Below, in pieces: positions 1 to 8,793 of a DNA stretch of 64,000 bases. Numbering within the stretch: the stretch's first letter is position 1; every line of letters begins with the position of its first letter. This DNA is from Actinomyces bovis (GTDB lineage: Bacteria > Actinomycetota > Actinomycetes > Actinomycetales > Actinomycetaceae), in the NCBI RefSeq assembly GCF_900444995.1, contig NZ_UAPQ01000007.1, positions 124,001-188,000 on the forward strand, read 5' to 3'. A model generated the notes under the pieces. That model saw only the letters and a list, made by a program, of their open reading frames with translations, was not told the DNA's origin and did not search any database. The position numbers and the translations under genes are program-made.

Positions 1-1097
1 GTAGGCACGCCCCAGTTCTTGCCATTGTCCGTGGAACGGCGCTGCACGATGTGGTTAGGGTTCGGAGAGTCCCCACCCTTGTTTCCATTGTCCTTGGGAC
101 GCTCGTCGTAGGAAGCCAGCAGGTCTCCGTTAGGAGCCACGGCGATCGCCGGGATCCGGTAATTGTCCGTTGAAGTGGTGGTGGCCAGTGCCTGACGCTC
201 AGACATGGCGGCTGCCAGGTTCTCGTCTGCGCTGGGAGAGATTCCCGGCTGCGCCTGAGGCCAAGAGCCCGTCACCTTGATCGGATCGCCCGCGAAGGTG
301 AGGGTGTGCAGCTCAGACTTGTCCGAGGTCAGGGCCGACTTCACAGTGATAGAGGGTGTCCAAGAGCCAGCTTCAGCGTCCGCCTGCTTGATGGTGTAGG
401 TGATCGGCTGGCAGTTATAAACATCGTTTGCTGGCAGTTTCTGCCAGTTGCACTCATTAGTCACCCCAAAATTGGAAGCAGGCACCGAGACATCCGTCGT
501 TGCGCCCCACACGGAGCGAATCCGCGGGGTCAGCGTGATGGTGTCACCTACGGCGTAGGAGTCCTTAGCAGGAGAAACCGTGATCCGCTCAACTTCCACG
601 GCCGGCCGTTTGATCGGGGTAGGTTCACCCTTAATGGTCTGCGGAGTGTTGAGGATTTTTCCAGTGTGGCTGCCGGGCGCCCGCATAGTGAAGGAGGCCT
701 CGGGGGTGAAGCTGCCCCGAGTCAAGTCATCGGCAGTCACCCTGTGCTGGGCGTGGTTGTTGCAGTCGGACTTGGTCTCATCCTTCTGGATGGTCCGCCA
801 CTTACAAGCAGCGACATTGCCCTCCAGGTTCGACTTTTCGAGCTGGAAAGAATGGGCGGAGCCGCTGGTGTTCTTCAGCTGGATGGTGTAGGTCAGGACG
901 TCACCGACCTGGTAGCGGTGGTCCGGGTTCGGGTTGTTCAGAGTGATGGTCACGTCCATCGCACCGTCTTCGGTGGGGATAGCCGAGGCCGGGGCCGCGG
1001 GGAAGGTGAGCACGGCACCTGCCAAGGCCAGGGCACCTAGGGTGCCCAGGGGCCGACGCAGGTGGTGGCCGTGCCGCGAGGACTTCTGTGTTCTCAT
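1..1097 (-). CDS. Secreted exo-alpha-sialidase, 5' part (runs off the left edge)
   Basis: The minus-strand frame from the ATG at 1097 stays open to the window edge, giving about 365 residues. An N-terminal signal peptide (basic start, hydrophobic stretch, cleavage likely after ASA near residue 40) is followed by about 270 residues of beta-rich sequence resembling extracellular adhesion or CARDB-like modules. At about residue 313 the sialidase catalytic domain begins with YRIPAIAVAPNG, then the RP of DERP, and an Asp box (STDNGKNW) near residue 350. These are hallmarks of GH33 sialidases, which release terminal sialic acid from host glycans. GGAG lies just upstream of the start. The catalytic Asp/Glu/Tyr residues lie beyond the window. 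Product call is strong; the C-terminal architecture, including any cell-wall anchor, is unseen. Confidence 0.9.
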   Translation of the reverse strand, partial: MRTQKSSRHGHHLRRPLGTLGALALAGAVLTFPAAPASAIPTEDGAMDVTITLNNPNPDHRYQVGDVLTYTIQLKNTSGSAHSFQLEKSNLEGNVAACKWRTIQKDETKSDCNNHAQHRVTADDLTRGSFTPEASFTMRAPGSHTGKILNTPQTIKGEPTPIKRPAVEVERITVSPAKDSYAVGDTITLTPRIRSVWGATTDVSVPASNFGVTNECNWQKLPANDVYNCQPITYTIKQADAEAGSWTPSITVKSALTSDKSELHTLTFAGDPIKVTGSWPQAQPGISPSADENLAAAMSERQALATTTSTDNYRIPAIAVAPNGDLLASYDERPKDNGNKGGDSPNPNHIVQRRSTDNGKNWGVP

Positions 1098-1192
1098 GCG
1101 GAGCTCCAATGGGATTGGGGAACTGCCGACGTCGTCGTGGGCAGCCTGCCAGAGATGAGATGTCTGACAACACCCGCACTGTAGCCGAGAGT

Positions 1193-1222
1193 CTTATCCG
1201 AATCGAAATCAAATTCCCGCAA
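1193..1222 (-). promoter_or_regulatory. Possible promoter of the sialidase gene
   Basis: On the minus strand TTGCGG (1217-1222) and GATAAG (1193-1198) are separated by 18 bases. They lie about 95 bases upstream of the sialidase start. The fit to sigma-70 consensus is modest, so this is a candidate only. Confidence 0.25.
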
Positions 1223-1263
1223 GATTCTGGCGAGCACCCCACAGCCCGCTCAGCTCAGCCAAG

Positions 1264-1298
1264 CGGCCAACCAGCACCCCAGGGCGGCTGGTAGGCCG
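1264..1298 (-). terminator. Hairpin downstream of the dcd operon
   Basis: CGGCCAACCAGC (1264-1275) pairs with GCTGGTAGGCCG (1287-1298) with one mismatch, six bases after the stop codon of the 1304-2380 gene. There is no T-run, as is common for terminators in high-GC actinobacteria. It separates this operon from the sialidase gene. Confidence 0.55.
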
Positions 1299-1303
1299 TT
1301 GCC

Positions 1304-2380
1304 TCAGCCCTCCAGGGAGACCAGGAAACCGCAATCGTCCACAGCTACGCCGCCCACAGCGCCCAGCACCGCCCCGGTCACCTGCTCGATGAGCGCACGC
1401 ACGGCACGCCGCTCCTCCGCCCGCGCAGGCGGCAAATACTCAGCAAAGGCATCCCGGGGCTCATGCGGCTGCCAGGTGACGACGTAGCGCAGCGCCCCCT
1501 CCCCCATAGCCCAGGGCTCACCCAGCACAGACAGGGGCAACTCTGTGACGCCTCGAGCCCGCAACTCCACACGACCCCAGTCTGAACGCCCCGAATCAAT
1601 AGGCATCACTAAGCTATAACCGTCCAGTTCATCATCTTCGTTGCTGGCAGCGCGGCGTTCATCTTCCTGCTTAGCCAAACGCCAGGCAGTCTCCATCGCC
1701 TCCGCGCCTACAGTCTGCGCCACCTGTCGCGTGCCGGTGCGCACGGACTCGTCATCCACCTGCACCTCCGCCGCCAGCTGGAAGCCCATAGCCACCCCGG
1801 GAGAAAAGCGCGCCAGCAGCACCTCCGCCGCCTCCGGCATCAACCACACAGGCGAGTAGACCACCAACATCGTGGAGCGCTCCGGATCCGGCACAACCAC
1901 CTGACCCAGCGGCGCCACCCGAATGCCGCCCGCCAGCCGCCGCGCAATATCGCGCAGTCGGTGCAGCGCCAGCAACTCAGTGCCGGTGGGCTGCCCCTCT
2001 GGGAAACAGTCCATCAGCGCATCCTTGCCCACCATGAACTGCGGCAGCGGGCCAGAGCGCTCGGGCGGACAGTCAAGCACCATCACCTGGCTCACCCATT
2101 CGGGCAGACCAATGGCTTTGTGGGTGCCATCGGGAATCTGCCACGGCCCCAGCAGGCAGGCCCCCGGGGCCAACTGCAAGCGCCCCGCCCCCACCCAACC
2201 GGAGTGCAGATCCATGGAGAGAGCCAGGGCCTCCACCTCGTCGGCGGCGACGTCGTCAGCCAGCAGCAGGAGGTGATGATCCGCCATCATTCCGGCGGGA
2301 AAGCCATCGCTCATCGACGGCGCCCCCAGGTCCATAGGCAGGGCCAGGGAGGGATCTGTGGGGAAAGAGCCAGTGCTCAT
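1304..2380 (-). CDS. Conserved hypothetical protein in operon with dcd
   Basis: This is a 358-residue soluble-looking protein with no signal peptide, membrane segment or motif I recognise. It is acidic, with central stretches such as [12 protein letters not shown] near the N-terminus and a helical segment rich in Ala, Glu and Arg in the second half. Its ATG overlaps the TGA of dcd by four bases (ATGA), so it is almost certainly translated with dcd. A hairpin follows directly after its stop. A link to nucleotide metabolism is only suggested by the neighbour. It looks a genuine gene by codon use and coupling; function unknown. Confidence 0.75.
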   Translation of the reverse strand: MSTGSFPTDPSLALPMDLGAPSMSDGFPAGMMADHHLLLLADDVAADEVEALALSMDLHSGWVGAGRLQLAPGACLLGPWQIPDGTHKAIGLPEWVSQVMVLDCPPERSGPLPQFMVGKDALMDCFPEGQPTGTELLALHRLRDIARRLAGGIRVAPLGQVVVPDPERSTMLVVYSPVWLMPEAAEVLLARFSPGVAMGFQLAAEVQVDDESVRTGTRQVAQTVGAEAMETAWRLAKQEDERRAASNEDDELDGYSLVMPIDSGRSDWGRVELRARGVTELPLSVLGEPWAMGEGALRYVVTWQPHEPRDAFAEYLPPARAEERRAVRALIEQVTGAVLGAVGGVAVDDCGFLVSLEG

Positions 2381-2997
2381 GCCGAAGTCTCCTGCGCGCC
2401 AGTCTCCTGGGCGGAGCCATCCTCAATGCGCACGCGGTGGAAGGACAGGTGCGAGCGAGACTCCGTAGGACCGCGCTGCCCCTGATAGCGGGAGCCCGAA
2501 GCACCCTGACCATAGGGCCGTTCGGCTGGGCTGGACAGGCGGAAGAAGCACAGCTGCCCCACCTTCATGCCGGGCCACAATTTGATTGGCATGGTGGCCG
2601 TATTTGACAGCTCCAAGGTGACGTGCCCAATGAAGCCCGGGTCAATGAATCCCGCGGTGGAGTGGGTCAGCAAGCCCAAGCGCCCCAGGCTCGACTTGCC
2701 CTCCAGGCGGGCGGCGACGTCGTCGGGAAGCGTGATGCGCTCATAGGTGGCGCCCAACACGAATTCACCGGGGTGCAGCACGAAAGGCTCGTCTGGGCCC
2801 ACGTCTACCAGGTGAGTCAGGCCGTCCTGGGCGGCAGCCGGGTCAATTACCGGGTAGCGGTGGTTGTCGAATAGCCGGAAGCAGCGGTCTAGGCGCACGT
2901 CGATGGAGGCCGGCTGGACCATGTTCAAGTCCAGCGGGTCCAGGACCACGCGACCAGCCTCCAACTCGGCACGGATGTCACGGTCAGATAGCAGCAC
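2377..2997 (-). CDS. dcd: dCTP deaminase (probably the bifunctional dCTP deaminase/dUTPase type)
   Basis: The 206-residue protein deaminates dCTP toward dUMP production for thymidylate synthesis. It has the family N-terminus ([11 protein letters not shown]), the substrate loop [10 protein letters not shown], the segment [11 protein letters not shown], and the catalytic Glu in GHVTLELSN. It ends in the usual C-terminal QGQRGPTES lid. Actinobacterial relatives, such as that of Mycobacterium, are bifunctional and release dUMP directly; assigning that here is inference from lineage. The start is GTG at 2997. No Shine-Dalgarno is visible, but CACAAT sits six bases upstream, compatible with a leaderless transcript. 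It is translationally coupled to the downstream 358-residue protein. Confidence 0.95.
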   Translation of the reverse strand: MLLSDRDIRAELEAGRVVLDPLDLNMVQPASIDVRLDRCFRLFDNHRYPVIDPAAAQDGLTHLVDVGPDEPFVLHPGEFVLGATYERITLPDDVAARLEGKSSLGRLGLLTHSTAGFIDPGFIGHVTLELSNTATMPIKLWPGMKVGQLCFFRLSSPAERPYGQGASGSRYQGQRGPTESRSHLSFHRVRIEDGSAQETGAQETSA

Positions 2998-3131
2998 GGG
3001 GCGATTGTGGCACGACCCAGGCGATCACGTCTCGCGCCTGCGCCAGCACTGCGGAGCTAGTAGGGGCGCAGCGGCGGCACTGTGGGCGCGGAGCTGGGCG
3101 CAACGGCGTCTCGTCCGGTGCGCCGAGTGGC

Positions 3132-3650
3132 TCAGGATGCCAGCGGGTAGCCCTCGGCATCGACGCCCCAGGGGGTGGAGCCGGGTTCAGCGACGAGGAT
3201 CATGATGCCCTCGACAATTGCCCAGGGAGCGGTCACGAGAGTCAGCAAGCCACAGGAGAGCACCGTGAGCAGCAGCTGTGCCAGCCCTCGTCCAGTGCGC
3301 CCCAGGTAGAAGTTGTGGATGCCCAGGGTGCCAATGAACAAGGCGATTACCCCGGCAGCAACCTTGGACTTCGGGGAACGCCCCATGGCTGCGGCCTGCG
3401 CGTAGGCTGCCGCATTCGGATCCGGATATCCCGCCTGGAAGGCGCCGGGCTGCTGATAAGGCTGCTGGTAGCCGGCGGCGTAGGGCTGCCCGGCACCGTA
3501 AGGCTGCTGGTTGCCAGCGGCGTAGGGCTGCTCAGCACCGTAGGGCTGCTGGTAGCCAGCGTTGTTGCCTGGGTATCCGCCTGCCTGCGCGGCGTCGGCC
3601 GAAGGGCTGGAGTAAGCCGAGTTGTTGTCATAGGGGTTGGATGTCGACAT
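3132..3650 (-). CDS. TM2-domain membrane protein with Gln/Pro/Tyr-rich N-terminus
   Basis: The 172-residue protein starts MSTSNPYDNN at 3650; the open frame extends upstream through the tRNA locus and that part is not coding. Residues 30-85 are a tandem repeat of QQPYGA/QQPYAAG type units, also visible as near-repeats in the DNA. Residues 100-160 form a TM2 domain: a first helix (AAGVIALFIGTLGIHNFYLG) followed by GRTGRGLAQLLL and a second helix. TM2 proteins are small membrane proteins of unclear role. It is divergent from tRNA-Gly and has no operon partner. Confidence 0.88.
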   Translation of the reverse strand: MSTSNPYDNNSAYSSPSADAAQAGGYPGNNAGYQQPYGAEQPYAAGNQQPYGAGQPYAAGYQQPYQQPGAFQAGYPDPNAAAYAQAAAMGRSPKSKVAAGVIALFIGTLGIHNFYLGRTGRGLAQLLLTVLSCGLLTLVTAPWAIVEGIMILVAEPGSTPWGVDAEGYPLAS

Positions 3651-3848
3651 TTCGGGCCTCACGGTTGATGGGTAGCTGACGGAGCTGCCAGCAGCGCTTG
3701 AAACACACCGCCTACTCCAGGCTATCCCAGAGTGCCTAGTCGCTCCGCCATATCTCTCCTTCACGGCTCCTGGGGCACGGTTCACAGGCTCGCTTTGCGG
3801 GTATTGGGCACTGGTGGGGTATGCTGCTCCAGCACCTCCCAGGTGAGC

Positions 3849-3919
3849 GCGGGTGTAGTTCAATGGTAGAACTTCAGCTTCCCAAGCTGACAGCGCGGGT
3901 TCGATTCCCGTCACCCGCT
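3849..3919 (+). tRNA. tRNA-Gly (anticodon CCC)
   Basis: A 71-base cloverleaf can be drawn. Acceptor stem GCGGGTG (3849-3855) pairs with CACCCGC (3912-3918). The anticodon stem-loop is TCAGC-TTCCCAA-GCTGA with anticodon CCC, reading GGG glycine codons. The T-arm is GCGGG-TTCGATT-CCCGT. The discriminator base is T and CCA is not encoded. Confidence 0.96.
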
Positions 3920-3927
3920 CGGAGAGA

Positions 3928-3958
3928 GCCCCACACCGGTTTACGGTGCGGGGTTTTT
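3928..3958 (+). terminator. Rho-independent terminator after tRNA-Gly
   Basis: CCCCACACCG pairs with CGGTGCGGGG around a GTTTA loop, followed directly by TTTTT. It starts about ten bases after the tRNA 3' end. Confidence 0.9.
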
Positions 3959-3988
3959 CCTTTCGGGCAGCTGATCTGCGCTCGTTGC

Positions 3989-4720
3989 TCACCACAGGAC
4001 GCCGGCGCCGGCACGCACCACCGCCCAGGTGCAGGCCGCGCAGGCCACCACCCAGGTGCCTAACCAAAACCACGCTGGCAGGAAGGTGATCCGGGCGAGC
4101 GTACGGTGATCTTGGCCCGCGTCACGGGAGCGGGCGACGTCGAGCAGTGCATCCCAAGCCCCCAGCAGCAGCACAAGCCCCAGCCCAGCGACCACCCCGT
4201 CACGCAGCGGCACGACGGCGTCGCCCCACCACCACAAGGCAGCAGTAAGCAGCGCCACCAGAGCGACCAAACCCACCGTCCGCAGGGAACGGGACATAAG
4301 GAGCAGGAACAGCAGGCCAAGCGCCATGCCAGCCAAGGTGGTGCCAGCCCAGCCGCGCAGGGCGCTGGCCGTAAGCACCGCCCCGAGGAGTGCGGGGGCC
4401 GGATAGCCGGACCAGCTGGTCAGAGTCCGCCCTAATCCGCGTTCGGGTCCACTGGTGACGGCTGCGCCCGACAGGTCATGGGCAACGGTGAAGCCATGGA
4501 AGCGGCGCCCCACCGCCATGCCGACGACGGCGTGCCCGGCCTCGTGGACGATCGTGCCGAGCGCCCGCCCCCAACGCCGGGCCTGCGGAACAGCAATAAC
4601 CAGCACCACTAGGACGATCACAGGCCAGAGAGTGGCGGGCTCAGGCGGAGTAGTGCGGGCGGAATGATCCACCACGGTCTGCCAGAGCTGCTGCCAAAGG
4701 CCGGGTTCAGTGCTGTGCAT
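3989..4720 (-). CDS. M50-family (site-2-protease-like) membrane metallopeptidase
   Basis: The 243-residue integral membrane protein carries the zinc motif HEAGH (IVHEAGHAVVGMAVGRRFHG, about residues 58-77) after a first hydrophobic helix. Several further helices follow, with SWSGYPAPALLGAV resembling the second conserved region of M50B proteins. Members of this actinobacterial family are predicted intramembrane proteases, substrates mostly unknown. The start chosen is ATG 4720 (MHSTEPGLW); the frame is open to 4873, but that extension overlaps the divergent TetR promoter region. Its 3' end faces the tRNA terminator. Confidence 0.8.
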   Translation of the reverse strand: MHSTEPGLWQQLWQTVVDHSARTTPPEPATLWPVIVLVVLVIAVPQARRWGRALGTIVHEAGHAVVGMAVGRRFHGFTVAHDLSGAAVTSGPERGLGRTLTSWSGYPAPALLGAVLTASALRGWAGTTLAGMALGLLFLLLMSRSLRTVGLVALVALLTAALWWWGDAVVPLRDGVVAGLGLVLLLGAWDALLDVARSRDAGQDHRTLARITFLPAWFWLGTWVVACAACTWAVVRAGAGVLW

Positions 4721-4895
4721 AAGGGCAGTCTGCCAGCACCCCCACGAGAGTGGTGTTTTCTCGCTCAGGGCAAGGCGCCACCGCAGCCCCAGCACGAAAA
4801 CGCCAGTTATGGCAGGAAAACGGCGGCAGCAGGGCGCTGGAGCGGGAGGTGACGGATGTTCGTGGGCCGTCACTTCGTGGGTTAGGGTTACCTAC

Positions 4896-5579
4896 ATGCC
4901 GAAGATTATGGGAGCCAACCTAGCTGAACACCGCGAGCGCACCCGCACAGCCCTTTTCGACGCCTTGTCCGCCCTGCTCTCCCAACGCACCTTCGACAAG
5001 ATCACGCTTTCCGACGTCGCCAACCGCGCCGGAGTGGGACGCACCGCCGTCTACAACCACTTCACTGACAAAGAAGACCTGCTGCTGGCCTTCATGGACT
5101 ATGAGACGCAGCAGCACGCCGCCGAGCTGGCCCGCGCCCTCGCCCAGACCCCCGACCCTATCGACCGCCTGCGCCTATACGTCCGCCAACAGGCCCTGGT
5201 GAAGCGCCACTATCACTTCCCCACCACCGGCCCGCTGGCCTCCTCCGTGTCCCGCCCCACCGCCTCCCGGCTGCGCGCGCATGCCGGCATGTTGCTGCAG
5301 ATGCTGGCCCAGATCCTCACCGATGCCATGGAACAGGGGCTAATCCCCCGCCAGGACCCACGCCAAGTCATCCCGCTGATTCACGCCACCGTAATGGGCG
5401 GGCGGCCCACCCCCACTGAACCGGAGGAACGCCAGGCCTTCCTGGCGGCCTTGGACGCCTATGTGCTGCGCGCTGTCGGCTCGGCGCCCGCAACCCACGA
5501 GGTGCCTTCACTCAAGCTGCTTCCCGACGCCGAAAGGCACGCCAGCCAGCGGGCCCACGCCCTGCGCGTGATGGCCTGA
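4896..5579 (+). CDS. TetR/AcrR-family transcriptional regulator
   Basis: The 227-residue protein has an N-terminal TetR helix-turn-helix at about residues 10-60 (ITLSDVANRAGVGRTAVYNHFTDKED without break). This is followed by an all-helical ligand-binding domain (RLRLYVRQQALVKRHYHF and beyond) and a basic C-terminal tail. The start is ATG 4896; TAGGGT lies seven bases upstream and there is no Shine-Dalgarno, so a leaderless mRNA is possible. It is divergent from the M50 protease gene (176 bases apart), a common arrangement for a local repressor, but the target and ligand cannot be read from the sequence. Confidence 0.9.
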   Translation: MPKIMGANLAEHRERTRTALFDALSALLSQRTFDKITLSDVANRAGVGRTAVYNHFTDKEDLLLAFMDYETQQHAAELARALAQTPDPIDRLRLYVRQQALVKRHYHFPTTGPLASSVSRPTASRLRAHAGMLLQMLAQILTDAMEQGLIPRQDPRQVIPLIHATVMGGRPTPTEPEERQAFLAALDAYVLRAVGSAPATHEVPSLKLLPDAERHASQRAHALRVMA

Positions 5580-5629
5580 GCTCGCGCAAATTATCCAGCT
5601 GGCACTGAAGCCCACGCAGCCCACCGGCA

Positions 5630-5656
5630 TCAGGTGACAGTCAGGCCGACACCTGA
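5630..5656. terminator. Possible bidirectional hairpin between convergent genes
   Basis: TCAGGTG (5630-5636) and CACCTGA (5650-5656) form a 7-bp stem with a 13-base loop. It lies between the ends of the TetR gene and the TPR-like gene. No T-run. Confidence 0.35.
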
Positions 5657-5675
5657 CTCAGTTCAGCCGAGCAAC

Positions 5676-6689
5676 TCACCAGGGCTGGTTGGGGCGCTTC
5701 CCGCTCCTGTCCTTGCCACGGTCATTAGCCTCCGCATTCCGGCTAGCCAGGGAGGTGGCCTGCGGGTCTGGTGAAGGCTCCGGGCTGGGGCTGGGGGAAG
5801 CCGAAGCGGTGGCGCTTGGCTCCGCGGAAGCACTGGGTGTGGCCGAAGGGTCCTGCGAAGGGCTAGGGCTGGAACTCGGCGTAGCTGAAGGGTCCTGACT
5901 GGGCTCAGCAGTGGGTGTCTCAGACGGTTCGGCGGAAGACGTCGGCGTGGAGGTAGAGGTCGGCGTCGCCGTGGGCGTAGCTGAGGGCGGTGCGGTCGGC
6001 TGCTGGTTGCTCTGCGGGGGTGGCTCACAACTGCTAAGGGCCTGCTCGGCGCGCGCCTTGACGTCGTCGGGGTTCATCGGCTGGGACGAGTACTGCCCCA
6101 TGATGAAGTAGGCGGCGTACAGATTGCGGCGCACTTTGCACTCGTCACTGCGCGGATCCAAGACCGGCTGGCCGTCAGCGTTAGTGGTCTGCTTGGCCTT
6201 GGGTACCCGCTCCACCGCCTGGGTCAGATGCGCTACGGCATCCTCACCGCGGTGGGCTAGAGCCTCGGCTGTGCCCAGGTTGTAAAGCACGCGCCAGCGC
6301 CCCAGCCACGGGTCAAGCCATTCCACTGTGGCAAAGCGAGAGACCGCCAGGTCGTAGTTTTCCTTCTGGGCTGCGTGGCTGCCAGAAAGGGTCAGGCCCG
6401 CGATAGCCACCAGCCAGATAGACACCAAGGTGGTCAAGGCCGCAGGCACCGCGCCAATAGCCAATAGGCGCCGACGGCGTCGCAAGCGGGCAGCTTTGGT
6501 GGCGGGCTCCTCCGGGGGCAACTCTGGCTTGGCCTCGCCCACCGTGACGGTCTGCGTGTAGGCCTCGGTGGCTTGCTCGCTCATATGCCCACGGGCAAAG
6601 CGCTCGTCGCCAGCCGGGTCTGGGATGACCGGGCCGGTAACCACCGCTCCCGGGGCGGCGGGAACCTCAGGTACCTCAGGACTGCTCAT
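5676..6689 (-). CDS. TPR-like membrane protein with Ser/Pro/Thr-rich C-terminus (last gene of the MoxR cluster)
   Basis: The 337-residue protein starts with MSSPEVPEVP. It has an acidic cytoplasmic N-terminus, a basic patch (RLRRRRRLL) and one membrane helix near residues 90-115. A helical region (ENYDLAVSRFATVEWLDPWL, then NLGTAEALAHRGEDAVAHLT) looks like tetratricopeptide repeats. The last 110 residues are low-complexity Ser/Pro/Thr/Glu. Its ATG overlaps the TGA of the upstream vWA gene (ATGA). In Bat-type clusters a TPR protein follows the vWA proteins; this is the likely equivalent. The low-complexity tail may span the cell wall. Confidence 0.8.
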   Translation of the reverse strand: MSSPEVPEVPAAPGAVVTGPVIPDPAGDERFARGHMSEQATEAYTQTVTVGEAKPELPPEEPATKAARLRRRRRLLAIGAVPAALTTLVSIWLVAIAGLTLSGSHAAQKENYDLAVSRFATVEWLDPWLGRWRVLYNLGTAEALAHRGEDAVAHLTQAVERVPKAKQTTNADGQPVLDPRSDECKVRRNLYAAYFIMGQYSSQPMNPDDVKARAEQALSSCEPPPQSNQQPTAPPSATPTATPTSTSTPTSSAEPSETPTAEPSQDPSATPSSSPSPSQDPSATPSASAEPSATASASPSPSPEPSPDPQATSLASRNAEANDRGKDRSGKRPNQPW

Positions 6690-7738
6690 GGGTGGGTACT
6701 CCTGGTGCTCGGGGCCAGGCGGCTCAGCCGCCCCTCGGCCTGGGCCAGTGCGGCCAGTTCCCAAATAATCAGGCCCGCAGCCAGGAGGCCTAAAGGCCAC
6801 ACCAGATAGCCGTGGTGTGAGCGGCGGCCGCGCCCGTCCTTGAGGATCGTCGGCACGTCCAGTTTGGTGAAGCTCTCCACCCCGCCCGGTGCGGTGCGAT
6901 GTACATAGGGCAGGCCTAATCCGGTGGCGGCGGCGTTCAGCGCATTCTCGTCAATCTTTGAGATGCCGTCCTGACCGGTGGACTTGTCCTTAAGGTATGG
7001 GGCGTCGGAGCCCGCCCCAGAATCTGCTTTGCCATTGAACTCCCGCATCTTGCCGCCCTCAGCGGTGCCGTAGCCCAGAACTGCCCCACCGTCTACCAGC
7101 GGCTTGATCTTCTCCCAGCTCAGCCCAGCCGCAGCGGCATCATTGGCTGCGGCGCCGCCGTCAGTGGGCTCGCCGTCGGAAAGAATAAAGACGAGGCGCA
7201 CATCCCCGGGCTCATTCTCGTAAGCCCGTACCAAGGAGCGGGCCAGCAGCGGCATACCCCGCTCCAGGGAGGAACCGGTGGACTTAGCGCTGATCTCCTG
7301 CTTAAGGGAATCTGCCCAAGCGCCGACGGCGTCCAGGTCACTGGTCAGCGGCAATTCGCGGGCGGCAGTCGAGTCCAAGGCCAGGATCGAAAAACGCGCC
7401 TGCGGAATGGCTTGGCGAATATCCAAAATGTCCTGGCGTACCCCCTTGAGCCTAGGTTCGCTGCCATTCCAATCCTCAGCGGCCATCGAACCGGTACGGT
7501 CCACCAGCAGGTAGACCTCCACATTGCTGGTGGTCTGGCCCCGGTACACGGGCACGGAGGGGCCCGCCACCATTAGCACCACCACTGCGGCCAGGGCGCC
7601 CCGGCGCAGCAGGGTGAGCCGGGCGCCGCGGTCGGCGTCGGCACGCAGGAGCCAACGGCTGGACCAAAACAGCAGGCCGCCAAGCGCCAGCACCAGCAAT
7701 AGCAGCAGCCACCACGGCACCATGGGATTGAAACTCAT
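6686..7738 (-). CDS. vWA-domain membrane protein (BatA/BatB-like), second of the pair
   Basis: The 350-residue protein has two N-terminal hydrophobic helices (WWLLLLLVLALGGLLFW; LAAVVVLMVAGPSVPVY). A von Willebrand A domain follows, with a MIDAS-type motif in LLVDRTGSM at about residue 85, TGSS near 155 and the distal ILSDGEPTDGG. A C-terminal helix (WPLGLLAAGLIIWELAAL) closes it, so the vWA domain lies outside the membrane. The start MSFNPMVPWW at 7738 overlaps the preceding stop by four bases. Such proteins work with MoxR ATPases, probably as metal-dependent assembly or chaperone factors. Confidence 0.87.
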   Translation of the reverse strand: MSFNPMVPWWLLLLLVLALGGLLFWSSRWLLRADADRGARLTLLRRGALAAVVVLMVAGPSVPVYRGQTTSNVEVYLLVDRTGSMAAEDWNGSEPRLKGVRQDILDIRQAIPQARFSILALDSTAARELPLTSDLDAVGAWADSLKQEISAKSTGSSLERGMPLLARSLVRAYENEPGDVRLVFILSDGEPTDGGAAANDAAAAGLSWEKIKPLVDGGAVLGYGTAEGGKMREFNGKADSGAGSDAPYLKDKSTGQDGISKIDENALNAAATGLGLPYVHRTAPGGVESFTKLDVPTILKDGRGRRSHHGYLVWPLGLLAAGLIIWELAALAQAEGRLSRLAPSTRSTHP

Positions 7739-8793
7739 GCGCGCCTCCAAGCGGCCAGCCCCAGGAGAATCAGCAGGAAGACCACCAGGGTCAGCACTGC
7801 CCGCTCTGGGATATCCGTGAAGATAGTGCGGATATCACCTTCGAGAATCTGCGCCTGGTCTTGTTGCAGGCGGTTCACGATCCCCTCTGTTGCTTTGGGG
7901 TCGGTGACGTCGTAGAACAGGCCGCCGTGAATCTCCGTGACATTCTTCAGTTCCTGGCGGAAGGGAGCAGGATCAAGCTTGTGACCCCCACCGCCGCCCT
8001 GGAACTCGTCAAAACCAAATAGGGAGAACAGCTGGATGTTGCGGGAAGCAGCCAAGTCGCCGGCCTGAGGCAGGCTGTAAATCTGATCATGACCGCGGTC
8101 CAGCACCACATTGTCGGTGGCCAGCACGATTGAGCGCGAACGGTCCTTGGCTTCCGTTTGGTCAAACACCAGGCTGCAAGAAGCCAGGCCATCCCCAGCC
8201 AGGGAGGAGGAAGTGACCGATTCTGACAGCGTGCCGCCGAAGACCTCTAGGAAGCGCTCGTCATCCGCAGTGGAGGTAAGTGAAGGCGTGTAGTCCAGGG
8301 CGTCGCGGGCCACGTTGAATTGCTCGCGCAGCAGGTCATAGTCGTCGGTCAACGGCACCATGGTCTGCGCAGTCCGGTTCCAGGCCACCAGGGCCACGCG
8401 CTCCCCCTGGAAGCTATCCAGCAGCTTGTCGAAAGCCTTGAGGACCTCCATATCCACCTGCCACATGGAGGAGGACACATCCAGGCACAGCACAATGTCC
8501 CGGCTGGCTAGCTTCTCCGAGCGGGTAGAAACATTCGCGGGGCGGCCAGCGATAATACCGGCGGCAATTAGCCCCGCCACCGCCAGCACCGCCAGCCCAG
8601 CATTGAGGAATCGACGCCGGGCGATCCGCTCCCGCACCGCCGGTGAACGCAAAAACGGCGCAGAGTTCGCGATTCGGCGCAGGTTGCCTCCCTGCAGCTT
8701 GCCGGTGGCGTGCCGTTTGCCAGCCAGCAGGGCCGCCACCACCACCACGATGGCCACCAGGGCGATCAGCCAAGGCATCCAGGGCATTACCAT
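7735..8793 (-). CDS. vWA-domain membrane protein (BatA-like), first of the pair
   Basis: The 352-residue protein has N-terminal helices (WMPWLIALVAIVVVVAALL; FLNAGLAVLAVAGLIAAGII). A vWA domain follows with a classical MIDAS start DVSSSM near residue 104, then FQGERVALVAWNRTAQTM and the distal IVLATDN. A C-terminal anchor (LTLVVFLLILLGLAAW) lies at the very end. ATG 8793 overlaps the stop of the preceding gene by seven bases. The two adjacent vWA genes differ enough to be old paralogues. The product likely forms a membrane complex with the neighbouring vWA and TPR-like proteins. Confidence 0.88.
   Translation of the reverse strand: MVMPWMPWLIALVAIVVVVAALLAGKRHATGKLQGGNLRRIANSAPFLRSPAVRERIARRRFLNAGLAVLAVAGLIAAGIIAGRPANVSTRSEKLASRDIVLCLDVSSSMWQVDMEVLKAFDKLLDSFQGERVALVAWNRTAQTMVPLTDDYDLLREQFNVARDALDYTPSLTSTADDERFLEVFGGTLSESVTSSSLAGDGLASCSLVFDQTEAKDRSRSIVLATDNVVLDRGHDQIYSLPQAGDLAASRNIQLFSLFGFDEFQGGGGGHKLDPAPFRQELKNVTEIHGGLFYDVTDPKATEGIVNRLQQDQAQILEGDIRTIFTDIPERAVLTLVVFLLILLGLAAWRRA

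Noticed and set aside
306-1040. Long plus-strand open frame across the left end
   Set aside because: It is antisense to the sialidase frame, which has a signal peptide, the YRIP motif and an Asp box; the plus-strand translation has no such features.
3420-3560. Repeats near 3.5 kb considered as a CRISPR array
   Set aside because: They are in-frame codon repeats for QQPYGA-type units in the TM2 protein, with no spacers of constant length.
3651-4073. Upstream extension of the TM2 protein frame
   Set aside because: It runs through the tRNA-Gly gene and its terminator; the family-like start is at 3650.
4710-4895. N-terminal extension of the TetR frame
   Set aside because: It overlaps the start of the divergent M50 protease gene and has no TetR character; the helix-turn-helix begins soon after ATG 4896.
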